NCBI GenBank assembly: GCA_013054445.1
Contig: JAAMPI010000260.1
Coordinates: 1-45,359 of the forward strand
Direction of reading: 5' to 3'
Origin: Cudoniella acicularis
Taxonomy: Eukaryota; Ascomycota; Leotiomycetes; Helotiales; Helotiaceae
Length of the DNA: 45,359 nt
Shown: piece by piece, positions 11,249 through 23,236 of the stretch
How the letters are laid out: the number at the start of each line of letters is the position of its first letter
How positions within the stretch are numbered: the stretch's first letter is position 1
Program-made: the position numbers and the translations under genes
Notes under the pieces: model-generated
Told to the model about the DNA's origin: nothing
Database searches by the model: none
What the model saw: only the letters and a program-made list of their open reading frames with translations

Positions 11249-12765
11249 ATGAGAAAGACGCCGAAAGCACCTTCAGATATTGATAATTGGGTCATCGATC
11301 CACCAACCTCGAATAATTCGGTCCCCTCTATAGCGAGGAATGAGGGATATGGTATGATGTTACGCAGAGAGGCCGAAGGCATCAATGGAACCTCACAGCC
11401 AATATCAAGCATTAGCGGGACGCTGTATACGGACAAGGCCTTCGTCAGATGTGCCGTCATACTTTCCATTTTATTCATACTGGTGGCAGTGCTCATTGCG
11501 AGTTCTGGGACTGCTCGTCGATTTATAATAAAGTGTCTCGATGGGATGGGAAGGAAATCAAGATTTATAAGAGACCCTATTGAGCGAAAGACCACGATGG
11601 TATTCGTCGTACTACTGCTCGGCAGCATCGTTACTTGCCTCTATATAATTGGCATCTACTACTACAAAGAAGCAGCGCCGTGGTCAGCAGCGGCCAGTTT
11701 TCTCAACACCTGCAAGGAGGAAAAGGTGTGTAGCTCCCCCCCCTCACCGAAGGACTTAGAAAGGCTGACGCAGCTCAGGAAATTGGCAACCCGATCGGTG
11801 AAGAGTGCGAGAAGTATTTGGGTAAGGAATTGAAACCCAAGCCTACGCTCAGCAGAAGGTTAAAATTCGCAATGGAGATAGCAATCTCACTGATCGTCCT
11901 GGTGGTTCTTATCGGAGCTCTCCTTGTACTTCGACGTTTGAATAAGGTGAATATGGCCATAAAGGTGGCCTCCGACGTTCATTCTTACTCTCGCACGTCT
12001 TCCATCCGTGCACGGTCACGGCCAAGGCCAGCAGAGAACCCAGATATCGATAGCATGTCGGTCGACCCGTTAATGATGACTGGGTCAGAGATCGCCAGCG
12101 CACGGCCTGGATCTTATCAATCTGCACCGCAAAGCTCGGCCCACGAAATCAGTGCCTCCCCGCCTTCCTTCAAGAGGGTCCTCGTGACGAGGCCCTTATC
12201 ATCCAGCTGGGTCCACTCACCTCCACATACCCATTATCCGCTCGGCTATAAACCAGTCGCAACTTCAGACTTGTCCTCCTCGAATAGCAGCGCTAGCTAT
12301 CGAAACCCAGCTCTTGAATCTACACCTCCAGTAGCCCAAACGGATAGAGGCTACTTCGACATTCCTGTTCGCTTATACCGCAACTCTCGGAGCTCATTTG
12401 CCCGACGACCCAGCCAACACGGCAGAAACTGGAGCACCGCAAGCGACGAGAGCGGAGTAGCCTTAAGCGCCGCCTCAAGCAGGCCTGCGGAGCTAGACGC
12501 AGACCCGGAAGAAGAACGGAAATCAAGTCTACGAGGCGCATTACAACAGCTCGGAATGGGTCGAATAGTGAGCAGACGGCGCAGCACATCTCCTCGTCTA
12601 GGTCATATCCCAGAAGCTGGCGAGAGTTGCCATCAGGTGGATACAGCGGGGATGAGCTTAACGGATACGCAGCTCAAGGATCCGGAAGCTGGGCTGAGTA
12701 ATTCTCAGTTGAGGGAGATGACGATGTTTGAGGCAAATCCTTATATACGAGATGAGAATAGATAA
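11249..12765 (+). CDS. three-span membrane protein of unknown function
   Basis: A 487-residue protein, exons 11249-11725 and 11779-12765, joined by a 53-nt intron (GTGTGT...CTCAG) that carries the reading from EEK into EIGNPIGEECEKYLG. The first in-frame ATG is at 11249. Predicted membrane segments lie at about 69-88 (ILSILFILVAVLIASSG), 116-139 (VFVVLLLGSIVTCLYIIGIYY) and 190-211 (ISLIVLVVLIGALLVL). Between the second and third is a two-cysteine loop (NTC and EEC). The long C-terminal tail (from about 225) is Ser/Arg/Pro-rich and probably cytosolic and disordered. I do not recognise the family. Confidence 0.75.
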
Positions 12766-12812
12766 TGGAATGTATTATGGACTAGCGGCATATGCCGGAG
12801 GACCACTAGTGA

Positions 12813-13275
12813 ATGTCTCTGGAAGATGCTTTTTGGAGAACGCTCCGCGCAGATATTACTTTCAGTCCCACTGAAGCGGCCGTAAGGAGAAGCCAAGTTG
12901 ATGATGCATTCCTAAACTTCAACAAAAATATTTTGAGGATGAATATGAACGATCAAGTTCTTTTCGATCACATAAAAGACGATCGGCTACCTCAAGCGCT
13001 TGGTCCCTCACGAGAGCCACTCACAAACGAAAGTTCTTTATCACCCAACAAGGCTACCTAGGCTCGGACCCGAAGACATGGAAATTGGCGACGAAGTCTA
13101 CGTCCTCAACGAGTCTAAAGTTCCTTTCATCTTATGAAGAGCTAAAAAACCAGACGAAGCAGAAAAGGAGGAAAAGAGCGAGGAGCAATATTCCGAAATT
13201 CCAAAATTCATGGTGATTGAAAACTGCTATGTGCATGATATCATGGATGGTGAAGCATATTCTGGTGAATATTGA
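12813..13275 (+). pseudogene. C-terminal relic of a HET-domain protein
   Basis: The first frame (12813-13061) gives MSLEDAFWRTL followed by a polar segment, as seen in the C-terminal third of fungal HET proteins. Around 13030-13065 three frames together carry the family signature: RKFFITQQGYLG, then GPEDMEIGDEVYVLN, KVPFIL, a TGA where Arg is expected, and finally CYVHDIMDGEAYSGEY before a TGA stop at 13273. So at least one frameshift and one nonsense change are present, and the N-terminal HET domain is missing. It is the third HET-type locus in about 14 kb. Confidence 0.75.
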
Positions 13276-14360
13276 AATGAACCGGAGGAATCACTTGAGC
13301 CTCTCTTTTTATGCTAGTTTCGGAAATGATCCCTTTTGCGGGTATCACGATGTCAACAGTTTCAGAGCTGTTTCAGAACCGTCAAATATATGACTGTCGT
13401 ATTTTACTGCAATTTTTAGATTGATATCTGAGCTTAATATATTTACGTGGCTTTATCGTGAGGCTTCTACACGTGGATAAACATTCACAAAAGGGGAGAT
13501 ATACACACGAGGTGACGAGGAAAGGCATCTATAAACTGATAAAATGAAATATATGATATACTTACGTGAGAATCACTTAAAAAAAAGTAAAGCAACCCCA
13601 CTCACTAGTAGAGGCCTTATAAGAGGAGGTTTACTTACAGAAGAAGTGAGTCATGAGAAATTTAGACTATGAGAGTAATTGTCCGGTCTATTTATAGCCA
13701 GCCAGCTTCCCTTTATCTTTCATACTTCCTTTTCTGCTCTCTCTAGACTATAAATCAAACAGGCTTCAAGGAAGACAAGCACTCACACAAGTTAAGGTAC
13801 CGACAAAAGGAGAACAGGCGCTAATATAAAGAGAGATTCTTTAGATGACGAGAATTATTTACATAAGCAGAGGCACTCAGCAGTAAAAAAGATACTTCTA
13901 ATTCATATTTCTAATTTATAATACGTAGATTCCTCCCATTTAAAATTCAAATGTAAAGTTTAGATATGCTTATCCTTGACAAATGAGAAAGCCAGCCAGA
14001 ATCGCATTTTCCCATCACCTATACCTTACAATTCTCGAGGAGGCAGACGAGGGTAGAGATTCTATATTTCTTCTAGCTTTCGGCGCTCGAATGACACACT
14101 AATAGATTAAATGATGAATTATACGAAGAGTCAGGCGATAGACCCAAATTTTTACATTAGTGAATTAACATTACTGTTTTTCTGTAATAATATACACAAA
14201 TAGACGTAAAAGAAAGGATCTAGCATGCATAGAACTGAAGTTTGACAACCCTTAGACCACTGATATATTACATTACGTATACGAAAGTGCAACTTGACTA
14301 CCATCGCACCAAAGCCCATGCGTGCATGCATTTCCTACACCATGATGACTCCAAGTTGAT
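13276..14360. other. intergenic, no gene seen
   Basis: A+T-rich spacer with no domain-bearing frame on either strand. Two small pyrimidine-rich tracts near 13710-13745 and a TATAAATCA at 13749 look promoter-like, but nothing downstream supports a gene. Confidence 0.45.
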
Positions 14361-14990
14361 TCAACCAAATCTTTGATTTCTTAACTTAGGATGCCACCAG
14401 GACTCCCCACAAAATCTAAATAACTTGTAGAGAGAATATGACAGATCTCCCGTGTTGACTGAATAATTTCGACCAGGAGCAAGAATCAAGTTCGGCAGGT
14501 TCATCGGCGGTAGTACCAGCTTCAGAGATGCGGGGCATATATTAGAGTAGCCTTGGGAATAGCTAAAGCTCTGCGACGCTTTCCGAGGCTGCAAGTTCCG
14601 CCCTCTACTCCCCGTTTGAGTCTCCGAGCTCCGCCCTTGAGTGTTCATGTAAAGCCGAGGGTTCCGATTTTCAAACGTCGCTGGAACTGTCGCGGGAACT
14701 GTCGCGTAGCCGTTGGGCGTAACATCAGCACCAGCAGTAGCAGCCGGCTTGCGATTTCTGCGATGGATGCAAAAGTATGAGAATGCCCCTACAGCAGCAA
14801 CCAGAATAACGCATCCAAAAACGATACCAGCGATGGCCCCCGAACTGAGGTTGCTGGCTTTCGACCTAACTGGGTTGCTAGGAGTGCTGCTAGGAGTGTT
14901 GTTGGCAGTGCTCGAGCTTCCTTCATCGAGAACTGTCCAGGAGCCTTTCCAACTGTAAGGGCAGTAGGCGAGACCAAAGCAATAAGAGGC
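14361..14990 (-). pseudogene. C-terminal fragment of a single-pass Ser/Thr-rich membrane protein
   Basis: The frame 15041-14361 carries a cysteine-containing stretch (YCPYSWKGSWTVLDEG), a Ser/Thr/Asn-rich linker, one clear membrane span (AIAGIVFGCVILVAAVGAF) followed by the basic stop-transfer HRRNRK, then a polar tail. This is the layout of fungal cell-surface proteins with a short Cys-rich ectodomain. Near 14530 the neighbouring frame reads SEAGTTADEPAELDS, which fits the usual acidic PAEL tail of such proteins better, so a frameshift is likely. No signal peptide or ectodomain exon is found upstream; instead the reading runs into another protein family. Confidence 0.5.
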
Positions 14991-15649
14991 ATGAACCACA
15001 AAGGAATGATCATAAGCATCGGTATAAATGCATTTCTCCAAGCAGCTACGGAGAAAAAGATGAGCGGAGACTCCAAGGCAGGGAAGAGGGAGTCAAGTGC
15101 GGATACGGACTAATCCTCGAAATATCAGAGTCAGTATACCTCTTTCAAGTTTCAACAAATTTCTAGAATGAAGGAGTGGGCTCGGTGACAAAACAAAGTT
15201 GTACTCACTATTCCGTTCGAAAGTCGCTCCAAAGTATGCCAAAGCCTCTGCACAAATGCGAAGGCGATAGAACCAGCCAACACTGTTTTGATGACAATGG
15301 CCATGGCTAGAGATCCCCGATTTGTCCAAACTTGATCGTACACTTGCTTGTCGTTGGGGCTCTGGGGGAACTCGTGATGGCCAATCGCCATCCCCACTCC
15401 AACGAAGAATAAGCAAATGGCAGTCGCTGGTGAGCGCTAGTGTATTCGATGGCTATTGGAAGCGCGACTAGTCTTTGAATTCGACGAAGCATTGGTCTGT
15501 CCTTCAGTTAGGGAGTCGGTAGAAACGCTGCTGTACACAAGCCCTTTCGCTGAACCTAAAACATTTCGTGGGATTTCATGTTGGGTGGGTGTTACAACGC
15601 TTTCACTGGTATAGAATTCGCCGTACTCCGCAGTATAAGTATCCTCCAT
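14950..15649 (-). pseudogene. N-terminal half of a fungal multi-span membrane protein, interrupted
   Basis: An ATG at 15649 opens a 70-codon frame closed by TAG at 15439-15437; the same frame then continues into a membrane segment (ICLFFVGVGMAIGHHEF) and the family block QVWTNRGSLAMAIVIKT..AFVQRLWHTLER. A 99-nt intron (donor GTGAGT at 15208, acceptor TTAG at 15110) joins in frame to SALDSLFPALESPL..PLWFMPLIALVSPTALTV, another family block of large Pezizomycotina membrane proteins. After that the ectodomain and second half are missing and the sequence passes in another frame into the single-pass fragment. The TAG fits a CAG-to-TAG change. Confidence 0.55.
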
Positions 15650-16861
15650 CAGGCTGTTATCTTCCGACTGCGAGGTAGGTGACTGCTGAATGAAGTATTT
15701 AGCAAGGTAGTTACCCAGTTTTCCAGAGGTATAGAGGTTTTACCGGAGAGTTTGACATGGTTAGAAATTAAGAATAAATTAAGTTAAATTATTATGAGTA
15801 CGAAAGAGGAAAACCTTCGTAGAAAATAGTGAAACTATGACTGTTCGGCCACCGACAATGAGTTAATGACGTTAGGACAGCTGGACGGTTTTGATCATGG
15901 TCAGGACTGATCAACTGAAGGCGTTCCCGGCCATCTAGACTTGTTTGGTGGTATAAAAATTCTTATATGCCAAAGTAAGCCTTATATAAAGAGGCTGATG
16001 ATTTTCCATGACGGGAATAATTATTCCCAGAGGTGCGAATCATGTGCACGAACTTTTACGCAGAAGCGTTGAAGTGATGGGATAGGTTGGCTGATACGTA
16101 AAGGAATTCATCTTTCATACGCACCAAGGATTGTAATTGGGTTTGGAATACGGCGTTCCACTCCCCGTATCATGCTCCCTAAGTTGGCACAGCCGCACAG
16201 GTAAGCGAAAATACGTAAAACCCCCTTTAAGGCAAAATGCATAATTGATTTATGGTTACCTAGAATCGAGGGATACAAAATAGGATTCACGAGGAATTCG
16301 TATATTTACTTGTCTTTCGATTTCTATCATAAATATCCTAACCATTTGAGTAATATATTCATCAAATGATCATTTTCTTCAGGGAAAAGTACACTAGAAT
16401 CCCGTGTTGCCATTGAATAAAAATCAAAAGCGCGGCCAGGATTTGCACACTGATAACTAGGCAGTCAGGCAGAAAGGCAAGATTAATGCATGGCCCCGTA
16501 AGCCCCCCTTGGATAAGCGAGAACGAAAGGGGGGGCTCGGCTAGGGGCGCGAGGGCAGAAATAGGAGATAAATATTCTGAATACAGGCGGTAATTACAAG
16601 ATGGCAGCGAATTAAGCTTTCCTCAAAATACAGGGGACACCAATTGAATATTTCTCAGTATATCAGTCAATTTTCATCGGTGTCTTATACCATCAGGCTA
16701 AAGTTGCGTTCTGTTAAAAGTTGGGACGTTTGTGATCGTAAATTTCTGCATGCTTGCTCAAGATTCAGTAAAAAAGGTCACGTTTTATGCGACATAGCTC
16801 ACACGAGGAGAGCTGTCAATTCCCGAAGATACACCCCTAAAATTACTCCTTGCTTTACCCC
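15650..16861. other. intergenic, with one G/C hairpin
   Basis: No supported gene. At 16501-16537 AGCCCCCCTT and AAGGGGGGGCT form an inverted repeat with a 16-nt loop and one bulged G. Its role is unknown. Confidence 0.45.
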
Positions 16862-18141
16862 TCACTTCCTCAATCGTGAAGAACTCAGCGTATATTCCTT
16901 CTGTACCATAATCGTGGTCCTCTTCTCCGAAATCACTGAACCGCTCTCCAAATCCGAATTTTTGTGCTTCAATTCAACTTGATCATCTTGGGAATCTGAG
17001 CCTGTGTAACAAGCTACGAGATCTCTCTGGTCGTTGCCATCGCTGAGACTGCTTGGGCGCCAGGCTTGTTCATCGATACGAGAGAAGCCGGATTGTGGTA
17101 CAGAGTTGGCTGTGCCCGTGCCTCTGGTACCATTTTTGGTGCTGCGGTCAGGGCGGAAGACAGAGCGTAGCGAACCAAAGTTGATATTTTTGAAGAGGGG
17201 TTTGAAGAGCGGTCGGAGAGAGGGGAGGCAGGATGCAATGAGGTACATGGCAGGTTCGACGATGCACCAAGACATGTCGTCAACAGAGTACCAAGTAATA
17301 TCTAATGCCATGTCGCTGGTTACGAAGCTAGCGAAGCGTAGAATACCAGTGAGGGCACCACTGAGAGAGGACCCCGTGTTAGTGTATTTCTTGTTCTTCT
17401 AGAGGATTTGTACTTACATGCTCCCAGTGAGGAACGTAGCTGTGAGCCCAATCTTCTGGGTGGTGGAGGTGTTCAGTTTCCAAATGACTGGCATAGGTAG
17501 GATCAAGATGGCGAGGTCGAAACAGATGTTAGGTACGCTAACCCAGGTGAGAACTGCATTTTCATCTATACAGTGACCACCTGGAATAGTCTTGTCCCAG
17601 TTGTAAGCAATAGGGGTACATATACATAGAGCAAGTATCCAGTCGGCGACCCAATTCACGAAGATCAAGCCAAAAAGAACATACACAGCGTATCGATACG
17701 TTTTTGTGGTGAAGATTCGGAGATATAGGCAGAGGACTGAGAGTTTCGGGAGCGATACGGATGGCGCCCACATCATTATTACTGCAAATTGCATCTTGAG
17801 CCACACGAGAACCTTGTCCATAGGAACAGTGACGACGTGGTGTCCAGCTCCTGCGTATTTGACCAAAACTACGTCAACGATTAGCTACATCGAAGATAAC
17901 GTACTGGTGAGTATGGTGATAACTTACTGAACCCACTGATTGCGTTACCAAAGACACAGAGAAAAGCAGGGACCATGATATATGTATCCAAGCCACGACT
18001 TGTCTTGTTCATGAGATGCGAATAAAAGTATAGAGAAACGAATATAATTTCGAGAACTCCAAAAGCAATAGAGACGCTCAATAGTCGGCCACTTCGATCC
18101 GCGGCTAGAAACTCTGGTGGGTGCACCATGGTGGGGTCCAT
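16862..18141 (-). CDS. Pth11/rhodopsin-like integral membrane protein
   Basis: A 387-residue seven-span-type protein of the fungal rhodopsin (Fung_rhodopsin, Pth11-related) family, without a CFEM domain. Exons: 18141-17928, 17868-17418, 17360-16862; introns of 59 and 57 nt join in frame. The family signature begins near the N terminus (ADRSGRLLSVSIAFGVLE, then RGLDTYIMVP), followed by YAGAGHHV, KLSVLCLYLRIF, NWVADWILALCICTP with the conserved Cys-x-Pro loop, NICFDLAILILPMPVIWKL, and GILRFASFV. The cytosolic tail after about residue 270 is polar and Ser-rich. Start at 18141 is the first in-frame ATG (the longer frame starts at GTG). Related proteins sense surfaces or nutrients at the plasma membrane; the ligand is unknown. 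Confidence 0.87.
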
Positions 18142-20996
18142 AGTTTCGTTACAGTTTAGATGATAGAGCCGATGTGAGGTGAGTGAAAACACTAGCGAGT
18201 GAAAGCACGGAGTTTATGAACTAGTTATCTCATGAAGACGCTGCTTGTTTACAAATTTACGAAGGATTCGATATGTGATTAACTTGCAGTGAATTCTATT
18301 TAGCCAGTACAAATGTACAGTAGATACTTGAGTTCATGCCTTCCTTTTGCGACCGAAGGATTTCGGATAACCAAGTTGATAGATCTGACAGGGTTGTTGT
18401 TTCATGGGGGATTTGGAGAAAATTCGGTAGCGACTGTCACTAAAATATTCTAGCTGTTCACTGCTCAGGAGCTTGATGGCAAGAGACAAAATTTATCTAA
18501 GTGCAATATTTTTTTGACCACACTCGTTGAAAGTTTGGCAATAAAATAAAACTCGCCAATATACTCAAAGAGCTAAATTTTAGAGTTAAATCTTTCTGCT
18601 GAGGTTAAGGATAGGCAGGATTCGCAGGGGAAAAGGCTGCAGGGGCTTCGATAAACTGCGCCAGAATGTTGCCTGAGTATGGAGTACAGCACCGCAACCT
18701 GTGCCTCCAAAAATGATTGGGAGGGAATCGAGGGATCGTAACGGGGCCGAATTTCCCTGTTCAAATTAATAATTGAAATTATATCGGGAGCCAATTACAA
18801 AGTACTGCTTGATCAAAATCGTGATTACAATAAGATAACATGCTTCCCGTTTATCGGCAGTCGTAGATGTCCCGTTGGTTCGTGCACCATTCCATGATGG
18901 GCGGGGTGAGATCCTGATTTTTGGGTTTCACAAGTGGATGCGGGGATAGCCTCAAAGTTTAGCGATATTGTGACTGAACTCTTTTCTACTGGCTAGCTGA
19001 TATCGATATCTTGTACATCGGGAAGCTGGCGTGGACCTAGCATAAGGTTACCTTCGGTAGCATCGAGGCAAGGGATCCGAGCTGCAACGACTGGGGACAA
19101 TCCCTACTCTGCGTGAAAGGCAGGGCGAATTATTAGCTACTTCGTGGTACGTACGTCGTTCATTACCTCCAAGTGAAGAGTCCCAGTTTCCACGCGAATA
19201 GAGCACGGGACAAGTAGGTCCGGCAACGTGGCCCAAAGAATAGATCTGGAGGTTATTCCTTCTGCTGCACGCCTGGGGCCATAAGTACATTTAGGGCTGG
19301 TGATACACATTTAACCGCAATACAGCTGCTGTGGCATTGAACATCCCCTTCTTTTAGTCTGGCTTCGAATAGGATTAATTTCCTTGATTTGGGGGCAGGG
19401 GATGCTCGTTTGTGCGAAGGTTATAAAAGAATTATTAGCAATATATAATCCAGATGTGGCGAAGACTGCAAGGTTAGTTTTATACAAGTGAGATGGAGTA
19501 TTATTTGGCTCGTGATTAATTAAGTGTGTGCTGATGGTCAAGTGGCTTCCTTACCCCTCTATCACGGCTATGTATTTGAATTATATTTTGCAAAAGTTGC
19601 ATATTAACAAATTAAAAGACACTTATAAAAATCTAAACATAACTGTTAGCAGCTTTTACTTTAAATTAATGACATCACACAAAAATCCGCAGAGTTTCAT
19701 GTCGTGGTTATATTTTTATTTTGAAGTGATTGCATGCAGGCTGCAGCTCGTGTGCCCATTCGAGCTCACCAGAATTCGGCGCACCTGCTCAGTAATGTTG
19801 AGTGCGACCACGCCCTATTGTAATGAGAGGCTTCACTACTTCTAGAACTCAGCGAGCTCAGTCGCTAAAATTCAGCGCATTCGCTCGCATTCAGGCCTGT
19901 CGTCACTTTTTGACCTGTACTGTGCCTCTTTCGTACCTGACTGCTATCTCCCCGGAGAAAGCGGAGGATGCACTCAACGCGTTGTACTGTTATCCCCGTG
20001 CGCCGTACCCTTCGTTATTGGCTTCTCTCAGGAAGACTATCTCGCCACTATGCACATTCCGCAGGAACAAGGGCTGGATTGCGCGTGACTTGTGACTGCA
20101 GCACACATGACAAGGCAGGGTTTGCCCTCCTTCAAAGGCGCAATACTCATGTCAACCTTCGATGTTCCCGGTCCGGCAGCTTCGATCTTCAGGGTGTGAT
20201 CAACGTGCTCGATCCTAAGATCGGCAGAGAATTAATTCAGATGTCAACCGTGCACATCTGGGGTGAATGGTATGGGCTGAAATAGTAGACAGGCGTTCCA
20301 GAGGCTGAGAGACCAGTGTAGTCAATAATTGCTCAGTGTAGCGTGCTAACTGGTCAGGGACCGGACTTGGGCATCATTTTCGCCGGGCTGTCCATTTATT
20401 TATTCATTCGTCATAATACCCTGGAGGAGAAACTCAGTGCTCCCAATGCATGGATATCCATTAATTTTAGCATAGACCCAATCCAATCCAATTAATTATT
20501 TCTTGAATCTATTTGTCGTGTAAAGGGTGGGCGAAATGGGGGGGGGGGGCACGGACTTATTAAAATACACAGATTTCGACGACTTTCGCTTATTTGTTAA
20601 ACTTATCGTCTATATCAAAAATAGCTTTTCACTCAATTATATTTACTTCAAAGAAATTTCAGAAAGAGGGTAATTTTTTTCTTGATCGAGAAAAATTCAG
20701 AGGAGAAGATATAGTACAAAAGCTGAAATCCTTGAAAAGAGATATTCTTAATAATCCTAAGATAAAGGAGAGGAGGTGAGGCTCTCAGGACCTCTAGCCA
20801 CTAGAATTCTATGTAGCTAAGTCGAAGTTTACTGAATTCTCTATTCTAATAGCTTTTGAAACAGCATACAATCAAAGAGGCTTAAGTATCGCTGCTTAAG
20901 TTCGCAGGTGATGCAGGAAATCAACCTTTCCACGCTATTAAAATTACCAACCACTTATCACAACTAGCTTTCAGAGCATTATCTTAACACCGTCAG
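18142..20996. other. long gene-poor interval
   Basis: Nearly 3 kb without a convincing gene. Plus-strand frames at 19528-20285 and minus frames at 18573-19290 have no recognisable domains. A G11 run lies near 20540. One minus-strand frame near 20.1 kb may be a protein relic (listed separately). The frame at 20594-20779 (Lys/Glu-rich, TTG start) could be a short decayed exon but nothing supports it. Confidence 0.45.
20037..20231 (-). pseudogene. possible short coding relic, family not recognised
   Basis: Read on the minus strand, the interval gives 64 open codons bounded by TAA and TAG with protein-like content (DLRIEHVDHTLKIEAAGPGT, then VDMSIAPLKEGKPCLVMCAA). A neighbouring frame immediately downstream continues with LFLRNVHSGEIVFLREANNE. 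This looks like a conserved beta-rich domain after a frameshift, but I cannot name it and there is no start codon. Confidence 0.25.
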
Positions 20997-21006
20997 TATA
21001 AAAAGG
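20997..21006 (+). promoter_or_regulatory. TATA box of the HET gene at 21197
   Basis: TATAAAAAGG lies 200 bp upstream of the first in-frame ATG, at a normal distance for a TATA box plus leader. The leader holds a short tandem repeat (TGAGCCGAGGCC repeated about two and a half times, 21110-21150). Confidence 0.5.
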
Positions 21007-21196
21007 GAAAGTTGCAAGCTCAAGCAATACCGTCTACCAAATAAGTCAAACTCAACCTTTTCCGCTGGTTCGGTTTCAGTCGCCACACGTGAGCGACCGT
21101 CGTGAGCCGAGGGTGAGCATTCCTGAGCCGAGGCCTGAGCCGAGGCCTGATCCACCACACCATAACAACGGATATTTCTCCAAACACAAGTACGCT

Positions 21197-23236
21197 ATGG
21201 CTTCTTCCCTCAGTCACACGTCAAGAGAGCTCTCCCGTGCTCCCGAGAGTCCGGCTGAGCCTGACATTATTCCATCAATACCACGGTTTCGGTACAGCCC
21301 ACTGGTCGACCCTTCTAACGAGATACGACTGGTGACTCTCCATCCAGCTCTTGACGACGGATATGATATCATATGTACCCTTCAGAGTGTCAGCCTCGAT
21401 AATGTTGGTGAATTCGAGGCTTTATCATACGTTTGGGGTAGTCCGGGAAGAAAGCTTTCAATATTGCTCGAAAATCAAGAGTTCGAAGTTACCCAGAATC
21501 TCGCTCACGCCCTAAGACACTTGCGCCCGGCTAGGTCCAATAAATTTGAAGCAAGAACGCTCTGGATTGATGCGATCTGCATCGACCAGCAAAACATCGA
21601 TGAGCGCAACCACCAAGTGAGGCGAATGGACGTCATATACAAACGAGCAAAACAAGTTGTTGTATGGCTGGGCAACTATTCCGAGCCAGAAGATGAGCTG
21701 GTGGAGTTCCCAAGGGAGTGGGGCTTTCAGAAACTAGAGCCTGGCTCCTTTGAATCTATTCAAGAGGCATTTAAGCTCGCCAGAGACCTAGCTAGATCAT
21801 ACGATTTCGAATCGGATAAATTTGATCTCAGTGTCTACCCCAGTAATAACTTCCGCACCTGGGGATACCTATGTCAATTGTTTTGTCGATCATGGTATAG
21901 ACGTTTGTGGGTCTTCCAGGAAGTTAATCTAGCTCGCCAAGCTCTAATTTTATGTGGCGAATGCACAATAGACTGGAATGAACTTCTTAGAGCGGCCAGA
22001 GCTATGTATGCATCCATCGGTTCAACCGTAAGTTCGATTCGGAATCAACAGATTCGTCGGTCGGGCCTTCTTCTTGATTCAGCCAAAAAAGGATTTAATT
22101 TGCATCCCACTAAGCGCGAGATTGGAAACTTGATGGTGTTGATGAGGAAGACAAACACATCAGACTGTGAGGATCCCCGCGATAAACTCATAGGACTTCT
22201 TGGGGTCATGCCAGAGGCCGATCGTGATGATATCGAGGCCGACTATTCAAAGTCTGTTGATCAAGTCTATAACAACTGGGCCTGGAAGCGTATAACAAGG
22301 AGGGAGCGTTTGGATGTTTTAAGTGCTTGTGAAGATTCAGGCCGGAAGGGACTTCCCTCATGGGTGCCCGATTTTCGATCCTCTTGGGCAAGTGATGAAC
22401 CTTTGTTCTCGAATACGCACAATATCTACCTTCCCCAATACTCATCGCCATACGCAGCCTCGGGCGACACTCCCACTAGAATCCTTTGGACCTCGGAAGA
22501 CAGACGTAGGATCTCCGTGACAGGATACGAAATCGATCGCGTTGCAGTTATAAGCGACACGGCAAGCTTGCTCAGAGTATCGTGGAACCAGGAAAGAGAT
22601 GGCCCTTTTACACAGTTTATCATCCAACGCTGGGAACAAATGATTTCTGAAGCTGCAGGGATACTTCCCACACCGAAATCTTCAATATATAAGGAATTCA
22701 CCGACGTCTTGTTTCGAGGCCAGAAGACTGTGGGCAGTGATGATAGCCCCAGTTTCCACGAAAGATATACCGTGTGGCGTGGCCATAACCCACCTCCAAA
22801 AGGTTGGGGGTTGGATCTTAGCCCAGAAGAACGATACTTGGCATTTATTGGTTCCTTCGAGCACAAAATTGTCAAAAGAGTCATTAACAGTCAAATGTTT
22901 ATTACTTCTAAGGGAGTTATTGGGGCAGTAGCCGAGAAGTGCCACGTGGAGGTTGGTGACTCTGTTTATGTTCTACTAGGAGGTAATACTCCATTCATTA
23001 TGCGTAGACTTCTCGCGGACGAATATTATGACAACGAGAAGGAGTTCCCAAAGTATGCCTGGGGCCCTGTTAGACTTAGAGACGAGGATGGTTCACGGTT
23101 GCAGACACTGGATGAACGGTGTCGGATGCCTTATAGGCTCATGGGACCGTGTTATTTGCATGGCTGGATGGATGGGGAGGCTATATCCGCTTGGAGGCAA
23201 GATGAACTCGAATTTTCACTAGTTACACTCTGCTAG
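21197..23236 (+). CDS. HET-domain heterokaryon incompatibility protein
   Basis: An intronless 679-residue cytosolic protein of the HET (PF06985) family, which triggers incompatibility or cell-death responses on non-self recognition in Pezizomycotina. The open frame extends upstream to a GTG at 21089, but the first ATG is at 21197, so I start there. HET blocks are in order: FEALSYVWG (73-81), LWIDAICIDQQN (about 118-129), RRMDVIYKRAKQVVVWLG, and RLWVFQEVNLA. The C-terminal part includes GLLGVMPEADRDDIEADY and LPSWVPDFRS, then the usual end block YVLLGGNTPFIMRR with GPCYLHGWMDGEA. No frameshift or premature stop; it appears intact. A TATA box lies 200 bp upstream. Confidence 0.93.
   Translation: MASSLSHTSRELSRAPESPAEPDIIPSIPRFRYSPLVDPSNEIRLVTLHPALDDGYDIICTLQSVSLDNVGEFEALSYVWGSPGRKLSILLENQEFEVTQNLAHALRHLRPARSNKFEARTLWIDAICIDQQNIDERNHQVRRMDVIYKRAKQVVVWLGNYSEPEDELVEFPREWGFQKLEPGSFESIQEAFKLARDLARSYDFESDKFDLSVYPSNNFRTWGYLCQLFCRSWYRRLWVFQEVNLARQALILCGECTIDWNELLRAARAMYASIGSTVSSIRNQQIRRSGLLLDSAKKGFNLHPTKREIGNLMVLMRKTNTSDCEDPRDKLIGLLGVMPEADRDDIEADYSKSVDQVYNNWAWKRITRRERLDVLSACEDSGRKGLPSWVPDFRSSWASDEPLFSNTHNIYLPQYSSPYAASGDTPTRILWTSEDRRRISVTGYEIDRVAVISDTASLLRVSWNQERDGPFTQFIIQRWEQMISEAAGILPTPKSSIYKEFTDVLFRGQKTVGSDDSPSFHERYTVWRGHNPPPKGWGLDLSPEERYLAFIGSFEHKIVKRVINSQMFITSKGVIGAVAEKCHVEVGDSVYVLLGGNTPFIMRRLLADEYYDNEKEFPKYAWGPVRLRDEDGSRLQTLDERCRMPYRLMGPCYLHGWMDGEAISAWRQDELEFSLVTLC

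Noticed and set aside
19528..20285. Plus-strand open frames of about 100 codons
   Set aside because: Overlapping frames, no domain, no splice context; composition is not protein-like.
21089..21196. Upstream start of the first HET gene
   Set aside because: The extra 36 codons begin with GTG and encode the TGAGCCGAGGCC repeat; the first ATG is at 21197.
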